Assembly (NCBI GenBank): GCA_028282845.1
Contig: JANQGY010000005.1
Span: 133,797-193,009, forward strand
Direction of reading: 5' to 3'
Source: a bacterium
GTDB lineage: Bacteria; Fidelibacterota; Marinisomatia; Marinisomatales; JAHJCW01
DNA length: 59,213 nt
Both the position numbers and the translations under genes were made by a program. The notes under the pieces are model-generated. The model was not told where the DNA came from and made no database searches. It saw only the letters and a list, made by a program, of their open reading frames with translations. The number at the start of each line of letters is the position of its first letter. Position 1 is the stretch's first letter. This document shows positions 18,631 through 26,967 of the stretch, piece after piece.

Positions 18631-18770
18631 GCAACAACAAATGTTATCGGTTGTTTCCTGTTGTTTGTGTGCCATTTATTAGGAAATATAGGGCGTTTCG
18701 CATCTCTGCGTCGTTTACCGAAACTTGCGGAAACCACTGTTCAGCCCATGTTTTGTGCCCATTGTTGAGC
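18631..18770. other. Structured intergenic element
   Basis: This gene-free stretch can fold. CAACAAATG (18635-18643) pairs with CATTGTTG (18760-18767) except for one bulged A. Inside it GTTTCC can pair with GGAAAC, and GTTTCG with CGAAAC. A long imperfect hairpin with an extrahelical base resembles integron attC sites or repetitive extragenic palindromes. No integrase is visible and the core triplets do not fit attC cleanly, so the identity is open. Confidence 0.4.
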
Positions 18771-18775
18771 TTTCG

Positions 18776-19087
18776 TTATTTATTTACATATTCAAGAGCT
18801 TGTCGGGTCAATTCGGTCCAATTTTCTGATTGATTATACGGTATTGATATCCAGCCTTTCATTTGTTTTGTGGGTGCATAAAGATGTGTTCCAATTTTCG
18901 CCCCTTCAATTTTTAAAGCTTTTATTTGAGTTTCTTTATCAAGCTTAAACACCATGTTCCCTTTCCAAAAAAATGCGGCTGTTTTCCCGCCTTTTGTTTT
19001 TATACATTCTGCACCAAACATTTTTCCTTTGATTCCATTTGGAGTATTTACAACTATTTTATTAAATAATATTTCAGATTCTGTCAT
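18776..19087 (-). CDS. TfoX-N/YjbR-like small protein
   Basis: The 103-residue soluble protein has the motif GIKGKMFGAECIKTKGGKTAAFFWKGNMVFKL, followed by a WISIPY block. The KMFG element and the FKL strand resemble the TfoX N-terminal domain family and related small alpha/beta proteins. The specific function is unknown; TfoX in Gammaproteobacteria regulates competence, but most stand-alone domains have no known role. A second TfoX-like gene lies about 1.5 kb away. Confidence 0.6.
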   Translation of the reverse strand: MTESEILFNKIVVNTPNGIKGKMFGAECIKTKGGKTAAFFWKGNMVFKLDKETQIKALKIEGAKIGTHLYAPTKQMKGWISIPYNQSENWTELTRQALEYVNK

Positions 19088-19239
19088 CTTACGGTATATT
19101 CAAACCTAAAATTTAATCATAATAAGTTTTTTTCGTATTGAGTTGCGTTGGCTATTTTATAAATTGATCCCAACAATAAATTGTATAAGTGATGGCAGGT
19201 TTTGTGGTGCTTCCCTACCATTAGATGATAGATATAGTT

Positions 19240-20358
19240 TCATTCCTTCAGGTAAAAACTAAATTCGCTTCCCTTGCCAAGACTGGAATCAACAGAGACA
19301 TAGCCATCCAATTTTTCGATGATTCTTTTCACGATTGATAAACCCAAACCCGTGCCTTTAGCAGGATTAATCTTTGAAGTGCCGCTTTCTTCAAAAAGCG
19401 TTTCTTTCAATTCATCGCCTATTCCAGGCCCATTATCAGTTACACTGTATTTAACATAACCATCTTTGGTCCTTGTGCTTGATATAATAATTTGGGGCTT
19501 ATCTCCACCATATTTTAGTGCATTACTTAGATAATTATACCAAACTTCCTCAACCCATGCGGGATAGCCTGTGCAATCAATTATATTTTTTACAGAGATA
19601 GTTGCACTGACTTGATCTGTCTGAAATTTGAGCCTTGAACATGCCCCGTCAATAACTTCCTTCATGCTAAATTTCTTAAGCTCTATATCAATTTTGTCAA
19701 TGCTTGCAAACAATAGCAGTTCTTTAATTATTGTATCCATTTTTTTGCTGTCTTCGGCAATAATTTTAATATACTCTCTGCGTTCATCTTTGTCTATTTT
19801 TAGGTTTTCATCTATTAATATATCTGAGAAACCACTAATTCCCGTAAGAGCGGATTTCAAGTCATGTGCAACCGTGTGGGCATAGGCATCGAGTTCCATA
19901 TTTCTCCGTGTTAAAGCATCTAATGCTTTTTTTCTTTCGGTATTATCAGTTATAAAAGCTATTCCTATCCTGCCGGATTCTGTATCAAGGAAACTAATAC
20001 TAATTTCAACCGGAAACGTTGTCCTATCTTTGCGATGGACGGTTAGTTCGAGCCCCACGCCCATTGGTCGGATTCGAGGGCTTGCAAAGAAGCTTTCGAG
20101 ATGTTTTTTATGTACCTCATGTTTATAGTGGTTTATGAATATATTAAGGTCTTTACCCATAACCTCCATTTTGGAATAACCGCTCATTTCTGCGAATCTT
20201 GTATTTACCAGAACAATTCTACCATGCTCATTTATAATTACCACTCCCTCAGCAATTGATTCGATTAACCTTTTGATCGTAATGTCGCCCTGCAGAAGGC
20301 CCGCTGTGTAGGCAATGTTTTTTTGAATATCTATTTCTTTTTTGCTATCACTGCTCAT
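19240..20358 (-). CDS. Soluble PAS-domain sensor histidine kinase
   Basis: The protein is 372 residues from ATG 20358; a TTG at 20391 would extend it by 11. A PAS domain spans about 20-140 (GRIVLVNTRFAEMSGYS, then the PAC segment VEISISF...GRIGIAFITDNTERK). The HisKA helix follows with phosphoacceptor His about 165 in VAHDLKSALTGISGF. The ATPase domain has NALKYGG (N box), DNGPGIG (G1), GTGLGLSIVKRI (G2) and GSEFSFYL. There is no membrane segment, so it senses a cytoplasmic signal. No response regulator is adjacent, so it is an orphan. Between it and the TfoX-like gene downstream (19088-19239) I see nothing. Confidence 0.93.
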   Translation of the reverse strand: MSSDSKKEIDIQKNIAYTAGLLQGDITIKRLIESIAEGVVIINEHGRIVLVNTRFAEMSGYSKMEVMGKDLNIFINHYKHEVHKKHLESFFASPRIRPMGVGLELTVHRKDRTTFPVEISISFLDTESGRIGIAFITDNTERKKALDALTRRNMELDAYAHTVAHDLKSALTGISGFSDILIDENLKIDKDERREYIKIIAEDSKKMDTIIKELLLFASIDKIDIELKKFSMKEVIDGACSRLKFQTDQVSATISVKNIIDCTGYPAWVEEVWYNYLSNALKYGGDKPQIIISSTRTKDGYVKYSVTDNGPGIGDELKETLFEESGTSKINPAKGTGLGLSIVKRIIEKLDGYVSVDSSLGKGSEFSFYLKE

Positions 20359-20391
20359 GATCGTCAAATTTACTATACCACAAATATACAA

Positions 20392-20535
20392 CTTCTTTCA
20401 AATTTTGCATAACAGTTAGTATGCGAGTAGTATTTAACAATAGAAAACTATTACCTATGCCCTTTTATGATTTTCAAATAGTGAAAAAATTTTAGGTATA
20501 AAGTAAATAGCAATATCCAGTATTGGCGTTAGTTT
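20392..20535. other. Gene-free spacer with small hairpins
   Basis: This spacer between the histidine kinase and a TfoX-like gene contains the hairpin GCATA-(8 nt)-TATGC at 20407-20424. A short AATAG/CTATT hairpin follows it. GGCGTTAG lies near the far end. No coding frame is visible. The layout is loosely attC-like, but the evidence is weak. Confidence 0.3.
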
Positions 20536-20874
20536 TTATTTTTTCGAGGCTTTAGCTCTAGGATTGAATTCAAGGCATTTAGTCACCCAAAACTCCAGTC
20601 TTCCATCTGTTTGGTAATCTTCAGGATTTATATACAAATATCCTTTCATGATTCTTGAACCATGTACCATTGGTTCGGAATTAGAATTTTCAAGTAAACC
20701 ATCAAATTCCTCAGGGTCCACCCTAACCAAGAATTTTCCTTTTGTTGTTCCGAAGCACATTTTTTTGTCCACCAAGAAGCAAATTCCTCCAAACATTTTT
20801 TTCTCTTCCCATGCAACTTCTTTTCTTGTTAATAAGTCTCTAAGCTGAGATAAGAGTAGAGAGTCATTTACCAT
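20536..20874 (-). CDS. TfoX/Sxy N-terminal domain protein
   Basis: The 112-residue protein matches the TfoX N-terminal domain more clearly than the 103-residue relative nearby: WEEKKMFGGICFLVDKKMCFGTTKGKFLVRVDPEE, then the SRIMKGYLYINPEDYQ block and a basic tail. The KKMFGG start and RVDP strand are family hallmarks. There is no TfoX C-terminal domain, as in many stand-alone members whose role is unknown. It lies 2 nt downstream of the SRPBCC gene, so the two form an operon facing away from the HxlR-type regulator. Confidence 0.85.
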   Translation of the reverse strand: MVNDSLLLSQLRDLLTRKEVAWEEKKMFGGICFLVDKKMCFGTTKGKFLVRVDPEEFDGLLENSNSEPMVHGSRIMKGYLYINPEDYQTDGRLEFWVTKCLEFNPRAKASKK

Positions 20875-20876
20875 AA

Positions 20877-21386
20877 CTAATCCTTTTCAGCATATGATTT
20901 TAGTCCTTCAAAAGTTTCTTGAATTGCATTATTCATTTTTCCTTTCATGACCAAAGTATTGAGAACGGCACCCAATGCTCCGTGTTTCACTTTGTATTCA
21001 AGTTTCTGTTTCATTATTGTTTTTCCATTATTTTCTGAAAGTTGTGTTCTCCATCTCATATCTTTTACAGGCCAAGAGCTCTCATATAATTCCATTGTGA
21101 TTGCGTCCGTTTCTACCTTGGTGATACGCTCTTTTACTAAGTAGCCGTCATGCATCTTACATTCGCGACTTGCGCCTACACCATTCTTTATATCAGTGAT
21201 GTATTTTGCCCGCTCTACTTGTGGATTGTAATTTGCAACCATCTCGAGTTGGTTAAGTATCTGCCAAACCTTTTCTTTAGGAGTATTTATTTCAACACTA
21301 TGGATGAGTACCACCGCGCTCATAGATTTAATCTGAAAAATAATCAATACTATGACGATGACCGAAATAATACTAAGTAGAATCAT
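20877..21386 (-). CDS. Membrane-anchored SRPBCC (polyketide cyclase-like) protein
   Basis: The 169-residue protein has an N-terminal transmembrane helix (ILLSIISVIVIVLIIF) followed by a START/Bet v1-like SRPBCC domain: SVEINTPKEKVWQIL...NYNPQVERAKYI, then a C-terminal helix FEGLKSYAEK. The fold usually binds a hydrophobic ligand. I chose ATG 21386 because an AGGAGG site lies 4 nt upstream; the ORF could begin at 21401, but that would place the AGGAGG inside the coding region. It is transcribed with the TfoX-like gene and divergently from the HxlR-type regulator, which probably controls both. Confidence 0.85.
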   Translation of the reverse strand: MILLSIISVIVIVLIIFQIKSMSAVVLIHSVEINTPKEKVWQILNQLEMVANYNPQVERAKYITDIKNGVGASRECKMHDGYLVKERITKVETDAITMELYESSWPVKDMRWRTQLSENNGKTIMKQKLEYKVKHGALGAVLNTLVMKGKMNNAIQETFEGLKSYAEKD

Positions 21387-21418
21387 TTTGCCTCCTTTCA
21401 TATTTATTTATTAGTTTT

Positions 21419-21464
21419 ACTTTCAATATTAAAGTAAATATAATATAACTTCCAATATGAAAGT
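21419..21464. promoter_or_regulatory. Two tandem 17-bp near-palindromes (candidate HxlR operators)
   Basis: ACTTTCAATATTAAAGT at 21419-21435 and ACTTCCAATATGAAAGT at 21448-21464 share 14 of 17 bases and are 29 bp apart. Each has ACTT/AAGT-type arms. The second covers the ATG (21457) of the regulator. A TATAAT-like element (21439-21444) lies between them. The arrangement suggests autorepression and co-control of the divergent SRPBCC-TfoX pair. Confidence 0.55.
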
Positions 21465-21873
21465 AAAAAAAGATAAAATTTTTTTTAGGTCCGATTGTCC
21501 AATTAGTTCCGCATTGGATCTATTTGGAGATAAATGGTCATTGTTAATCATTCGTGATATAGCATATTTTGGTGAGAGAACATTTAAGGATTTTTCAGAA
21601 GCAGCTGAAGGAATTTCATCTTCAAGGTTAGCTGACCGTCTAAGTAAATTAGAATCCTTGGGTGTACTAACAAAATCAAATCACCCAACCAATAGAAAAG
21701 TTTATTTATACAACTTGACGACAAAAGGTTTTGACTTATTTCCAATAATTGCTGAGTATGTTTTATGGAGTAACAAATATCTATATGATCATATTTCAGA
21801 GCCCGCAAAAGAATTCGCCAAAATGCTTCAATCCGATCGAGAAGGGACATTAAATCAATTTATGAAGAAATGA
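21457..21873 (+). CDS. HxlR-family transcriptional regulator
   Basis: The 138-residue winged-helix regulator has the family start CPISSALDLFGDKWSLLIIRDIAYFGERTFKDF, the recognition segment SSRLADRLSKLESLGVL and the wing NHPTNRKVYLYNLTTKG. The N-terminal Cys, at about residue 14, is the redox- or electrophile-sensing position known in several HxlR proteins. It is the only rightward gene in the 14.3-22.9 kb block. It has no clear Shine-Dalgarno sequence because a near-palindrome occupies that position. It is likely to regulate itself and the divergent SRPBCC and TfoX-like genes. Confidence 0.93.
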   Translation: MKVKKDKIFFRSDCPISSALDLFGDKWSLLIIRDIAYFGERTFKDFSEAAEGISSSRLADRLSKLESLGVLTKSNHPTNRKVYLYNLTTKGFDLFPIIAEYVLWSNKYLYDHISEPAKEFAKMLQSDREGTLNQFMKK

Positions 21874-21942
21874 TTACTGCTTGAGCGAAGTAATAGAAGG
21901 GTACAAAACCGAGTAATCGTTATTATGCGAAATTGTTGAGCA

Positions 21943-22608
21943 TTACTCCTCGAATTTAAACTCAACAAATATAAAGAATAATACCATTAAAAAGATGATT
22001 CCTCCTATTAAAGTACCCCAAGCTAGAAAGTCGTTTTTCATTATATGGCCAACGATGCCGATGATGCACAATATGCCGTCTGATATTAAAAATACCCCGG
22101 AATATTTCTTCATCTCCTTTATGAGCAATATGCCGTAAATAATAGAAGGAATTCCAAGAATTGCATAAGCTAACCCATTTATGAATCCTACTAAAGATTT
22201 ATCATTTGCCTGTATTAGTTGTACAACAAGATTAATGCTATCAGGATTATTTAATACATCTTTAGCTAACAAGGGAACAACAGATATTTGAATAGAATAA
22301 CTAAAAATATTGAATACTCCATAAATGGGGATGAAAACTAGTCCAACAAACGCTAAATTTTTGTAATTCGGTTTCAAGAAATGAAAAATAAGGACATACA
22401 AAACAACAACAACAATAGTTATTAAAGTAGCATTTATATAATTTCCCAGATACGCAATATCCGGATTAGCTACCCACTTTAAGAAATCCGTATTATTCCA
22501 ACCGGTTTGAACCTGAGATAATGAAAGATATGTTAGTACGACCCATATAATAGTCTGTATTAATAGTACTAAAGCTATAATTTTAATATATTTTTGTTGC
22601 GTTTTCAT
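21943..22608 (-). CDS. Integral membrane protein of unknown function (6 TM)
   Basis: The 221-residue protein has six hydrophobic segments: about 9-29, 58-78, 84-104, 142-162, 172-190 and 198-217. A polar loop follows the first helix. The N-terminus is short and basic and the C-terminus acidic (EFKFEE). The layout resembles DUF4386-type membrane proteins, but I cannot see a diagnostic motif. There are no close gene partners: the spacer to the pterin dehydratase is 47 nt. Confidence 0.7.
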   Translation of the reverse strand: MKTQQKYIKIIALVLLIQTIIWVVLTYLSLSQVQTGWNNTDFLKWVANPDIAYLGNYINATLITIVVVVLYVLIFHFLKPNYKNLAFVGLVFIPIYGVFNIFSYSIQISVVPLLAKDVLNNPDSINLVVQLIQANDKSLVGFINGLAYAILGIPSIIYGILLIKEMKKYSGVFLISDGILCIIGIVGHIMKNDFLAWGTLIGGIIFLMVLFFIFVEFKFEE

Positions 22609-22655
22609 ATATTATTGTCCTTTGCCTAGCAACCTCATATTACACGTTTCTATTA

Positions 22656-22922
22656 TCATTTAGAGATTCCGTGTTTAGTTTTAGACCCGACAAAGATTTC
22701 ATCTATTTGCTCGGCTAAAGAATAATCTCGCTCGGTAATTTTATCTTCTGCATGAGTGTACAGCATAATTTTAACTTTCTTGTACTTATGAATTAATATA
22801 TCGGGATGGTGATTCACCTTTTCTGCTAAAAGTGTAATTTTATTTACAAACTCCACGGCATTTGAAAAATTTGCGAATTCAAATTCTTTTGCGATAGATT
22901 TGCCTTCAATCTTCCAACTCAT
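22656..22922 (-). CDS. Pterin-4-alpha-carbinolamine dehydratase-like protein
   Basis: This enzyme family dehydrates 4a-hydroxytetrahydropterin, recycling the cofactor of aromatic amino acid hydroxylases. The 88-residue protein has the active-site stretch NHHPDILIHKYKKVKIMLYTH, which holds the paired histidines, the Pro and the later Thr-His, followed by LTERDYSLAEQID-like KITERDYSLAEQID. No aromatic amino acid hydroxylase is in the window, and many bacterial members have other or unknown roles. The region from 22923 to 23180 upstream holds no convincing gene. Confidence 0.9.
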   Translation of the reverse strand: MSWKIEGKSIAKEFEFANFSNAVEFVNKITLLAEKVNHHPDILIHKYKKVKIMLYTHAEDKITERDYSLAEQIDEIFVGSKTKHGISK

Positions 22923-23180
22923 AGTAGAAATAGAAAGTTAATGTTTATAAATCTAATGAACAGGGCTCTAAGTTTATTTCAAGTAACAACCGCTAATCAG
23001 ATTAAAACTACCAATAAAAAGCTATATCTTAGTAATTTATTATTGCTTAAAGGGATGGTTTATGCTAAGAAGAGTACTCTTTATAATTTGCAACAAAAAT
23101 TTACTATTCAAAATTATAACAGGTAAGCCGTCGCGTAATATTTATTAGCAGTAACTATACACATTTAGATACAATTTAAA

Positions 23181-24389
23181 ATGTATAAAAAGAGTTTAAT
23201 TGTCGCCATCATAACTGCCTCAGTCCTTTTTTCTCAAAATAATTACCCAATCGTGTTGGTACATGGTTTTGCCGGCTGGGGAGCCGATGAGATTATGGGT
23301 TACAAATATTGGGGCGGTTTTTGGGATCTCGAAAAATATTTAGAAAAAAAAGGCTTTGAGGTAATCACCGTTTCTATGGGACCGGTATCATCAAATTGGG
23401 ATCGCGCCGTAGAGATTTTCTATCAGCTAAAGGGTGGACAAGTGGATTATGGCAAGAGTCATTCTAATAAATATGGCATAATCCGGAAGCCGGAAACAAA
23501 GGTGTATGAAGCATTATATCCCGAGTGGGATGCCGAGCATCCCGTGCATCTTATCGGTCATAGCATGGGCGGTCAAACCGTACGCATGTTGGATTATCTG
23601 CTTGAGCATTCTTTTTATGCGGATACACTTGAATCAATCTATGAAGAAAGTGAATTGCTCGGTCAAAAGCATTCGGGCTGGATTAAATCAATCACAAGTA
23701 TTTCATCGCCGCATAACGGTACAACCTATGTGAATGTTAGAACCAAAACAATTCCTTTCATTCAGAACTTCATAGGTTTTGCCGCGGCCATCGGCACCGA
23801 TGTTTATAATTTTGATCTGCAGCAATGGGGTTTAGAACAACAGGACGGCGAAAATTTGCAGGCTTATTACGAACGCATCAGCAGTCATCCGGTTTGGAGT
23901 TCTAAGAATATAAGCTCTTGGGATCTCAGTTTAGACGGTGCGCGGGAATTTAACAGCTATGCCACGGCTAATCCGAATGTTTATTATTTTTCCTATGCCA
24001 CAAGCTGTTCGGTCCCCGATGAAAAAACCGGTTATCATATACCGCACGGAACTGTTTATGTTACTTTGCGGAATAATATTAGAAATATTGGACAGGAAAC
24101 AACAGCTTTCTCGGATGGCACCAAAACCGATTCGACTTGGTTTGAAAATGACGGTGTGGTAAATCTAATTTCCATGTGGGGACCTACTACCGGCTTAAAC
24201 GGACCGGATCAGATCGAACCGTTTGGACAGGATAAGAAATTGCTGCCGGGGCGCTGGTACACTTTTCCGAAGCTGACAATGGATCATTATTATGTGATCG
24301 GTCAGTCAATTTTTACCAAAAAAGAAATGCGAAAGTTATTCCGAATTTATTTGGATCATTGCCGGCTATTGCATTCATTGCCTGAATAG
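23181..24389 (+). CDS. Secreted lipase, staphylococcal/Geobacillus-like (family I.5/I.6)
   Basis: The 402-residue protein begins with a signal peptide (KKSLIVAIITASVLFSQ) and goes straight into the oxyanion-hole motif YPIVLVHGFAGWG. The nucleophile is Ser128 in HLIGHSMGGQT. The catalytic Asp probably lies in ENDGVVNLISMWGP and the His in MDHYYVIG. The insert with TSISSPHNGTTYVNV and GYKYWGG resembles the zinc-containing lid region of Gram-positive lipases. Such enzymes hydrolyse triacylglycerols or phospholipids outside the cytoplasm. It stands alone between two gene-poor spacers. Confidence 0.88.
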   Translation: MYKKSLIVAIITASVLFSQNNYPIVLVHGFAGWGADEIMGYKYWGGFWDLEKYLEKKGFEVITVSMGPVSSNWDRAVEIFYQLKGGQVDYGKSHSNKYGIIRKPETKVYEALYPEWDAEHPVHLIGHSMGGQTVRMLDYLLEHSFYADTLESIYEESELLGQKHSGWIKSITSISSPHNGTTYVNVRTKTIPFIQNFIGFAAAIGTDVYNFDLQQWGLEQQDGENLQAYYERISSHPVWSSKNISSWDLSLDGAREFNSYATANPNVYYFSYATSCSVPDEKTGYHIPHGTVYVTLRNNIRNIGQETTAFSDGTKTDSTWFENDGVVNLISMWGPTTGLNGPDQIEPFGQDKKLLPGRWYTFPKLTMDHYYVIGQSIFTKKEMRKLFRIYLDHCRLLHSLPE

Positions 24390-24460
24390 ATAACATTTAT
24401 ATAACTTAGAAGCGCAATTTTCGTTTTTCAAATAACAACATCAATCTTTTTAGGAATTAT

Positions 24461-25867
24461 ATGAACATAAAACTATCCTTTTTTGGTGCGGCAAGAAATG
24501 TTACCGGTTCGCGCTATTTATTCGAATACGCCGGATCAAGAATATTGATTGATTGCGGACTGTACCAGGAAAGAGAATTTCGTGGGCGTAATTGGGAAGG
24601 GTTTCCGGTTGATCCGGCGACCATTGATGTAGTTCTACTGACCCATGCCCATGTTGACCACTGCGGATTTTTACCAAAGTTGGTTAAATATGGATTTAGC
24701 GGTAAAATATATTGCACGCAGGCGACAGTCGAGATCGCCCGAATTGTCTTAATGGATTCAGCTAAGTTGCAATTGGAAGACGCAAAGTATAAAAAGAAAC
24801 GCCACCAAAAAGAGAATCGTAAAGGCCCTTATCCACATATACCCTTATATACTGTTGAAGATGTTAAGGAAACAGTAAAATTGTTCAACGAAGTAAACTA
24901 TCTTCAAGAGATAGAAATAGCCAATAATATTAAAGTAACATTTTTTGATGCGGGACATATTCTTGGGTCTTCCATGCTAAAAATAAAAGTTAGGGATACT
25001 ATAGAAACGCGTAGCATCTTGTTTTCCGGCGATATTGGCCGCCCTGATAAAGTCATATTAAAGGATCCCACCTATTTTGATGAAGCTGATTATGTAATCA
25101 TGGAATCAACGTATGGTGACCGCTATCATCAGGATATAAAGGAGATTGACGATAATTTGGAAGAAGTTATTCACGAAACCCATCAGGCCGGTGGAAATGT
25201 CGTGATACCAAGCTTCGCGATCGAACGGGCACAGGAATTATTGTACGAATTGAACGAATTATTTTTGAAAAAACGCATACCCCCTATTATGGTATTTGTA
25301 GATAGCCCGATGGCCGCCAAGGTAACAAGAGTGTTTAAGAATCACCCGGAATTATATGATGCAGAGATGTTGAAAATGGTCAATGAACGGCAGTCCCCGT
25401 TTTCTTTTAGCAATTTAAAGTTTACCAATACTGTGCAGGAATCAAAGGCAATAAACAATATTCGAGGAACAGCAATAATATTGGCGGGGTCGGGCATGTG
25501 TACCGGTGGGCGGATCAAACACCATATAGCTAATAATATTAACAATCCTAACAGCACGTTGCTTTTTGTTGGTTATCAAGCCGTTGGCACGCTCGGCAGA
25601 ATCTTGTTGGACGGAGCCAACGAAATACGTTTATTCGGCAGAAATTTTCCGGTTAAATTTAAAATTAGAAGGATCGAGGGATTTTCGGCGCATGCCGGAA
25701 AACAGGAACTGTTTGATTGGATAACCCATTTAAAGCAGGCACCAAAACAAGTTTTTCTGACGCATGGCGAAGAGGATGCCGCAATTCATTTTAGTGAATA
25801 TTTGCAAAATATAACAGGCTGGAAAACCGTTGTGCCCGAATACAAAGAAACCGTAACCTTGAATTAG
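24461..25867 (+). CDS. MBL-fold beta-CASP ribonuclease (YSH1/CPSF73-like)
   Basis: The 468-residue protein has the metallo-beta-lactamase core and a beta-CASP insert. It starts with LSFFGAARNVTGSRYLF, and the zinc motif HAHVDHCG lies at about 68-75. DAGHILGSSML, LFSGDIGRPDKVILKDP, VIMESTYGDRYH and IPSFAIERAQELLYEL follow. Motifs B and C are GMCTGGRIKHH and IEGFSAHAGKQ. The family contains 3'-processing endonucleases and RNA-maturation enzymes; bacterial members of this length are annotated as RNA exonucleases. It is followed after 3 nt by csaA. Confidence 0.93.
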   Translation: MNIKLSFFGAARNVTGSRYLFEYAGSRILIDCGLYQEREFRGRNWEGFPVDPATIDVVLLTHAHVDHCGFLPKLVKYGFSGKIYCTQATVEIARIVLMDSAKLQLEDAKYKKKRHQKENRKGPYPHIPLYTVEDVKETVKLFNEVNYLQEIEIANNIKVTFFDAGHILGSSMLKIKVRDTIETRSILFSGDIGRPDKVILKDPTYFDEADYVIMESTYGDRYHQDIKEIDDNLEEVIHETHQAGGNVVIPSFAIERAQELLYELNELFLKKRIPPIMVFVDSPMAAKVTRVFKNHPELYDAEMLKMVNERQSPFSFSNLKFTNTVQESKAINNIRGTAIILAGSGMCTGGRIKHHIANNINNPNSTLLFVGYQAVGTLGRILLDGANEIRLFGRNFPVKFKIRRIEGFSAHAGKQELFDWITHLKQAPKQVFLTHGEEDAAIHFSEYLQNITGWKTVVPEYKETVTLN

Positions 25868-25870
25868 AAT

Positions 25871-26200
25871 ATGATAAACATAAAAGACTTTAGCAAATTA
25901 GATATCAGAGTTGGTACCATAGTCAATGCGGAAATTTTAAAGAACGCTAAAAAGCCGGCTTATCATTTGCAAATTGATTTTGGGAAAATAGGACTGAAAC
26001 AATCCAGTGCTCAAATTACTGAGAATTATAGAATAGAAGAACTAATCGGATGCCAAATCGTGGCGGTCGTTAACTTTCCCCCTAAACGTATTGCCGGAAT
26101 AAATTCCGAAGTTCTGGTACTTGGCGCTAATGACGATAAGGACAATGTTGTTTTGCTTGATCTGCAAAAAGACCTGCCCAACGGTGCCAAAATCAGCTAA
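25871..26200 (+). CDS. csaA: CsaA-like tRNA-binding domain protein
   Basis: The 109-residue single-domain protein has the OB-fold tRNA-binding signature: FSKLDIRVGTIVNAEILKNAKKPAYHLQIDFG, then KQSSAQITENY and VNFPPKRIAGINSEVLVLGA. The Leu-Asp-Ile-Arg-Val-Gly start and the AGI-x-SEVLVLG end are characteristic of CsaA. CsaA has been described as an export-related chaperone, but its fold binds tRNA. It lies 3 nt after the RNase and 8 nt before plsC, in a rightward operon. Confidence 0.94.
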   Translation: MINIKDFSKLDIRVGTIVNAEILKNAKKPAYHLQIDFGKIGLKQSSAQITENYRIEELIGCQIVAVVNFPPKRIAGINSEVLVLGANDDKDNVVLLDLQKDLPNGAKIS

Positions 26201-26208
26201 CATTTAAA

Positions 26209-26967
26209 TTGAAATACACGCTCCAAAAAATATTCAATTCAATTTTAGCATTAATTATTTGGCCCTTGACGGTAACAGTATTTGGCATTTCAGCCGGATT
26301 TTACCTTCTTTGTACAATTTTTATTTCGCCTAAACAATTACACATTTTAGCCAGAACCGTATGCCGCTTTATATTGTTAGGAGCAGGTCAGTTATTTGTT
26401 GTTAAAGGAAAAATTCCTGATCCTAGAGAGGGGCCATATTTATATTTATTTAACCATCAATCATATCTTGATCCTTTTGTATTGGGTGCGACAATTAAGG
26501 AATATGTTTCAGCGGTTGGCGGCGACTTCCAGTTTAATTGGCCCGTTTGGGGAACGATTGTAAAAAGGTATGGCGTAATACCGATTATTAGGGAAAACCT
26601 TACGGAGGCAATCCATAGCTTGAGCCTGACTGAAGATGCAATTAAAAAAGGAATATCTTTCCTGATTTCTCCAGAAGGAACGCGAACAGTTACCGGCAAA
26701 ATGATGCCATTCAAAAAAGGTCCTTTTCATGTTTCATTAAATACCGGAGTTACCATAGTCCCGGTTGGAATAAAGGGGGCTTACAATTCATACCGGCGTT
26801 ATGACTGGCGTATTTATCCCGGGGTAATAACTATCCAGTACGGCAAACCGGTCAAATACGATTTCTATAAAAATATGACAGTTGAACAATTAAGAGATGA
26901 TATTTACGGGAGAATAGCAAATCTTTGCAACGATGCGGCGGCAAAAATACGGGGTAAATCAAAATGA
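26209..26967 (+). CDS. plsC: 1-acyl-sn-glycerol-3-phosphate acyltransferase (PlsC-type)
   Basis: PlsC acylates lysophosphatidic acid to phosphatidic acid in phospholipid synthesis. The protein is 252 residues, beginning with a TTG codon since no ATG is available at the right place. An N-terminal hydrophobic helix is followed by the catalytic NHQSYLD motif (HX4D), a RYGVIPIIRE block, the substrate motif SPEGTR at about residue 155, and VPVGIKGAY. It overlaps the HAD phosphatase by 4 nt. Phosphatidic acid metabolism could link the two, but that is inference. Confidence 0.92.
   Translation: MKYTLQKIFNSILALIIWPLTVTVFGISAGFYLLCTIFISPKQLHILARTVCRFILLGAGQLFVVKGKIPDPREGPYLYLFNHQSYLDPFVLGATIKEYVSAVGGDFQFNWPVWGTIVKRYGVIPIIRENLTEAIHSLSLTEDAIKKGISFLISPEGTRTVTGKMMPFKKGPFHVSLNTGVTIVPVGIKGAYNSYRRYDWRIYPGVITIQYGKPVKYDFYKNMTVEQLRDDIYGRIANLCNDAAAKIRGKSK

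Noticed and set aside
14311..22922. A confirmed chromosomal integron
   Set aside because: No integrase and no clean attC core sites were seen; only orientation and hairpin hints remain.
22941..23126. Rightward 61-residue frame before the lipase
   Set aside because: No ribosome-binding site, low-complexity AT-rich composition and no recognisable fold; not convincing as a gene.
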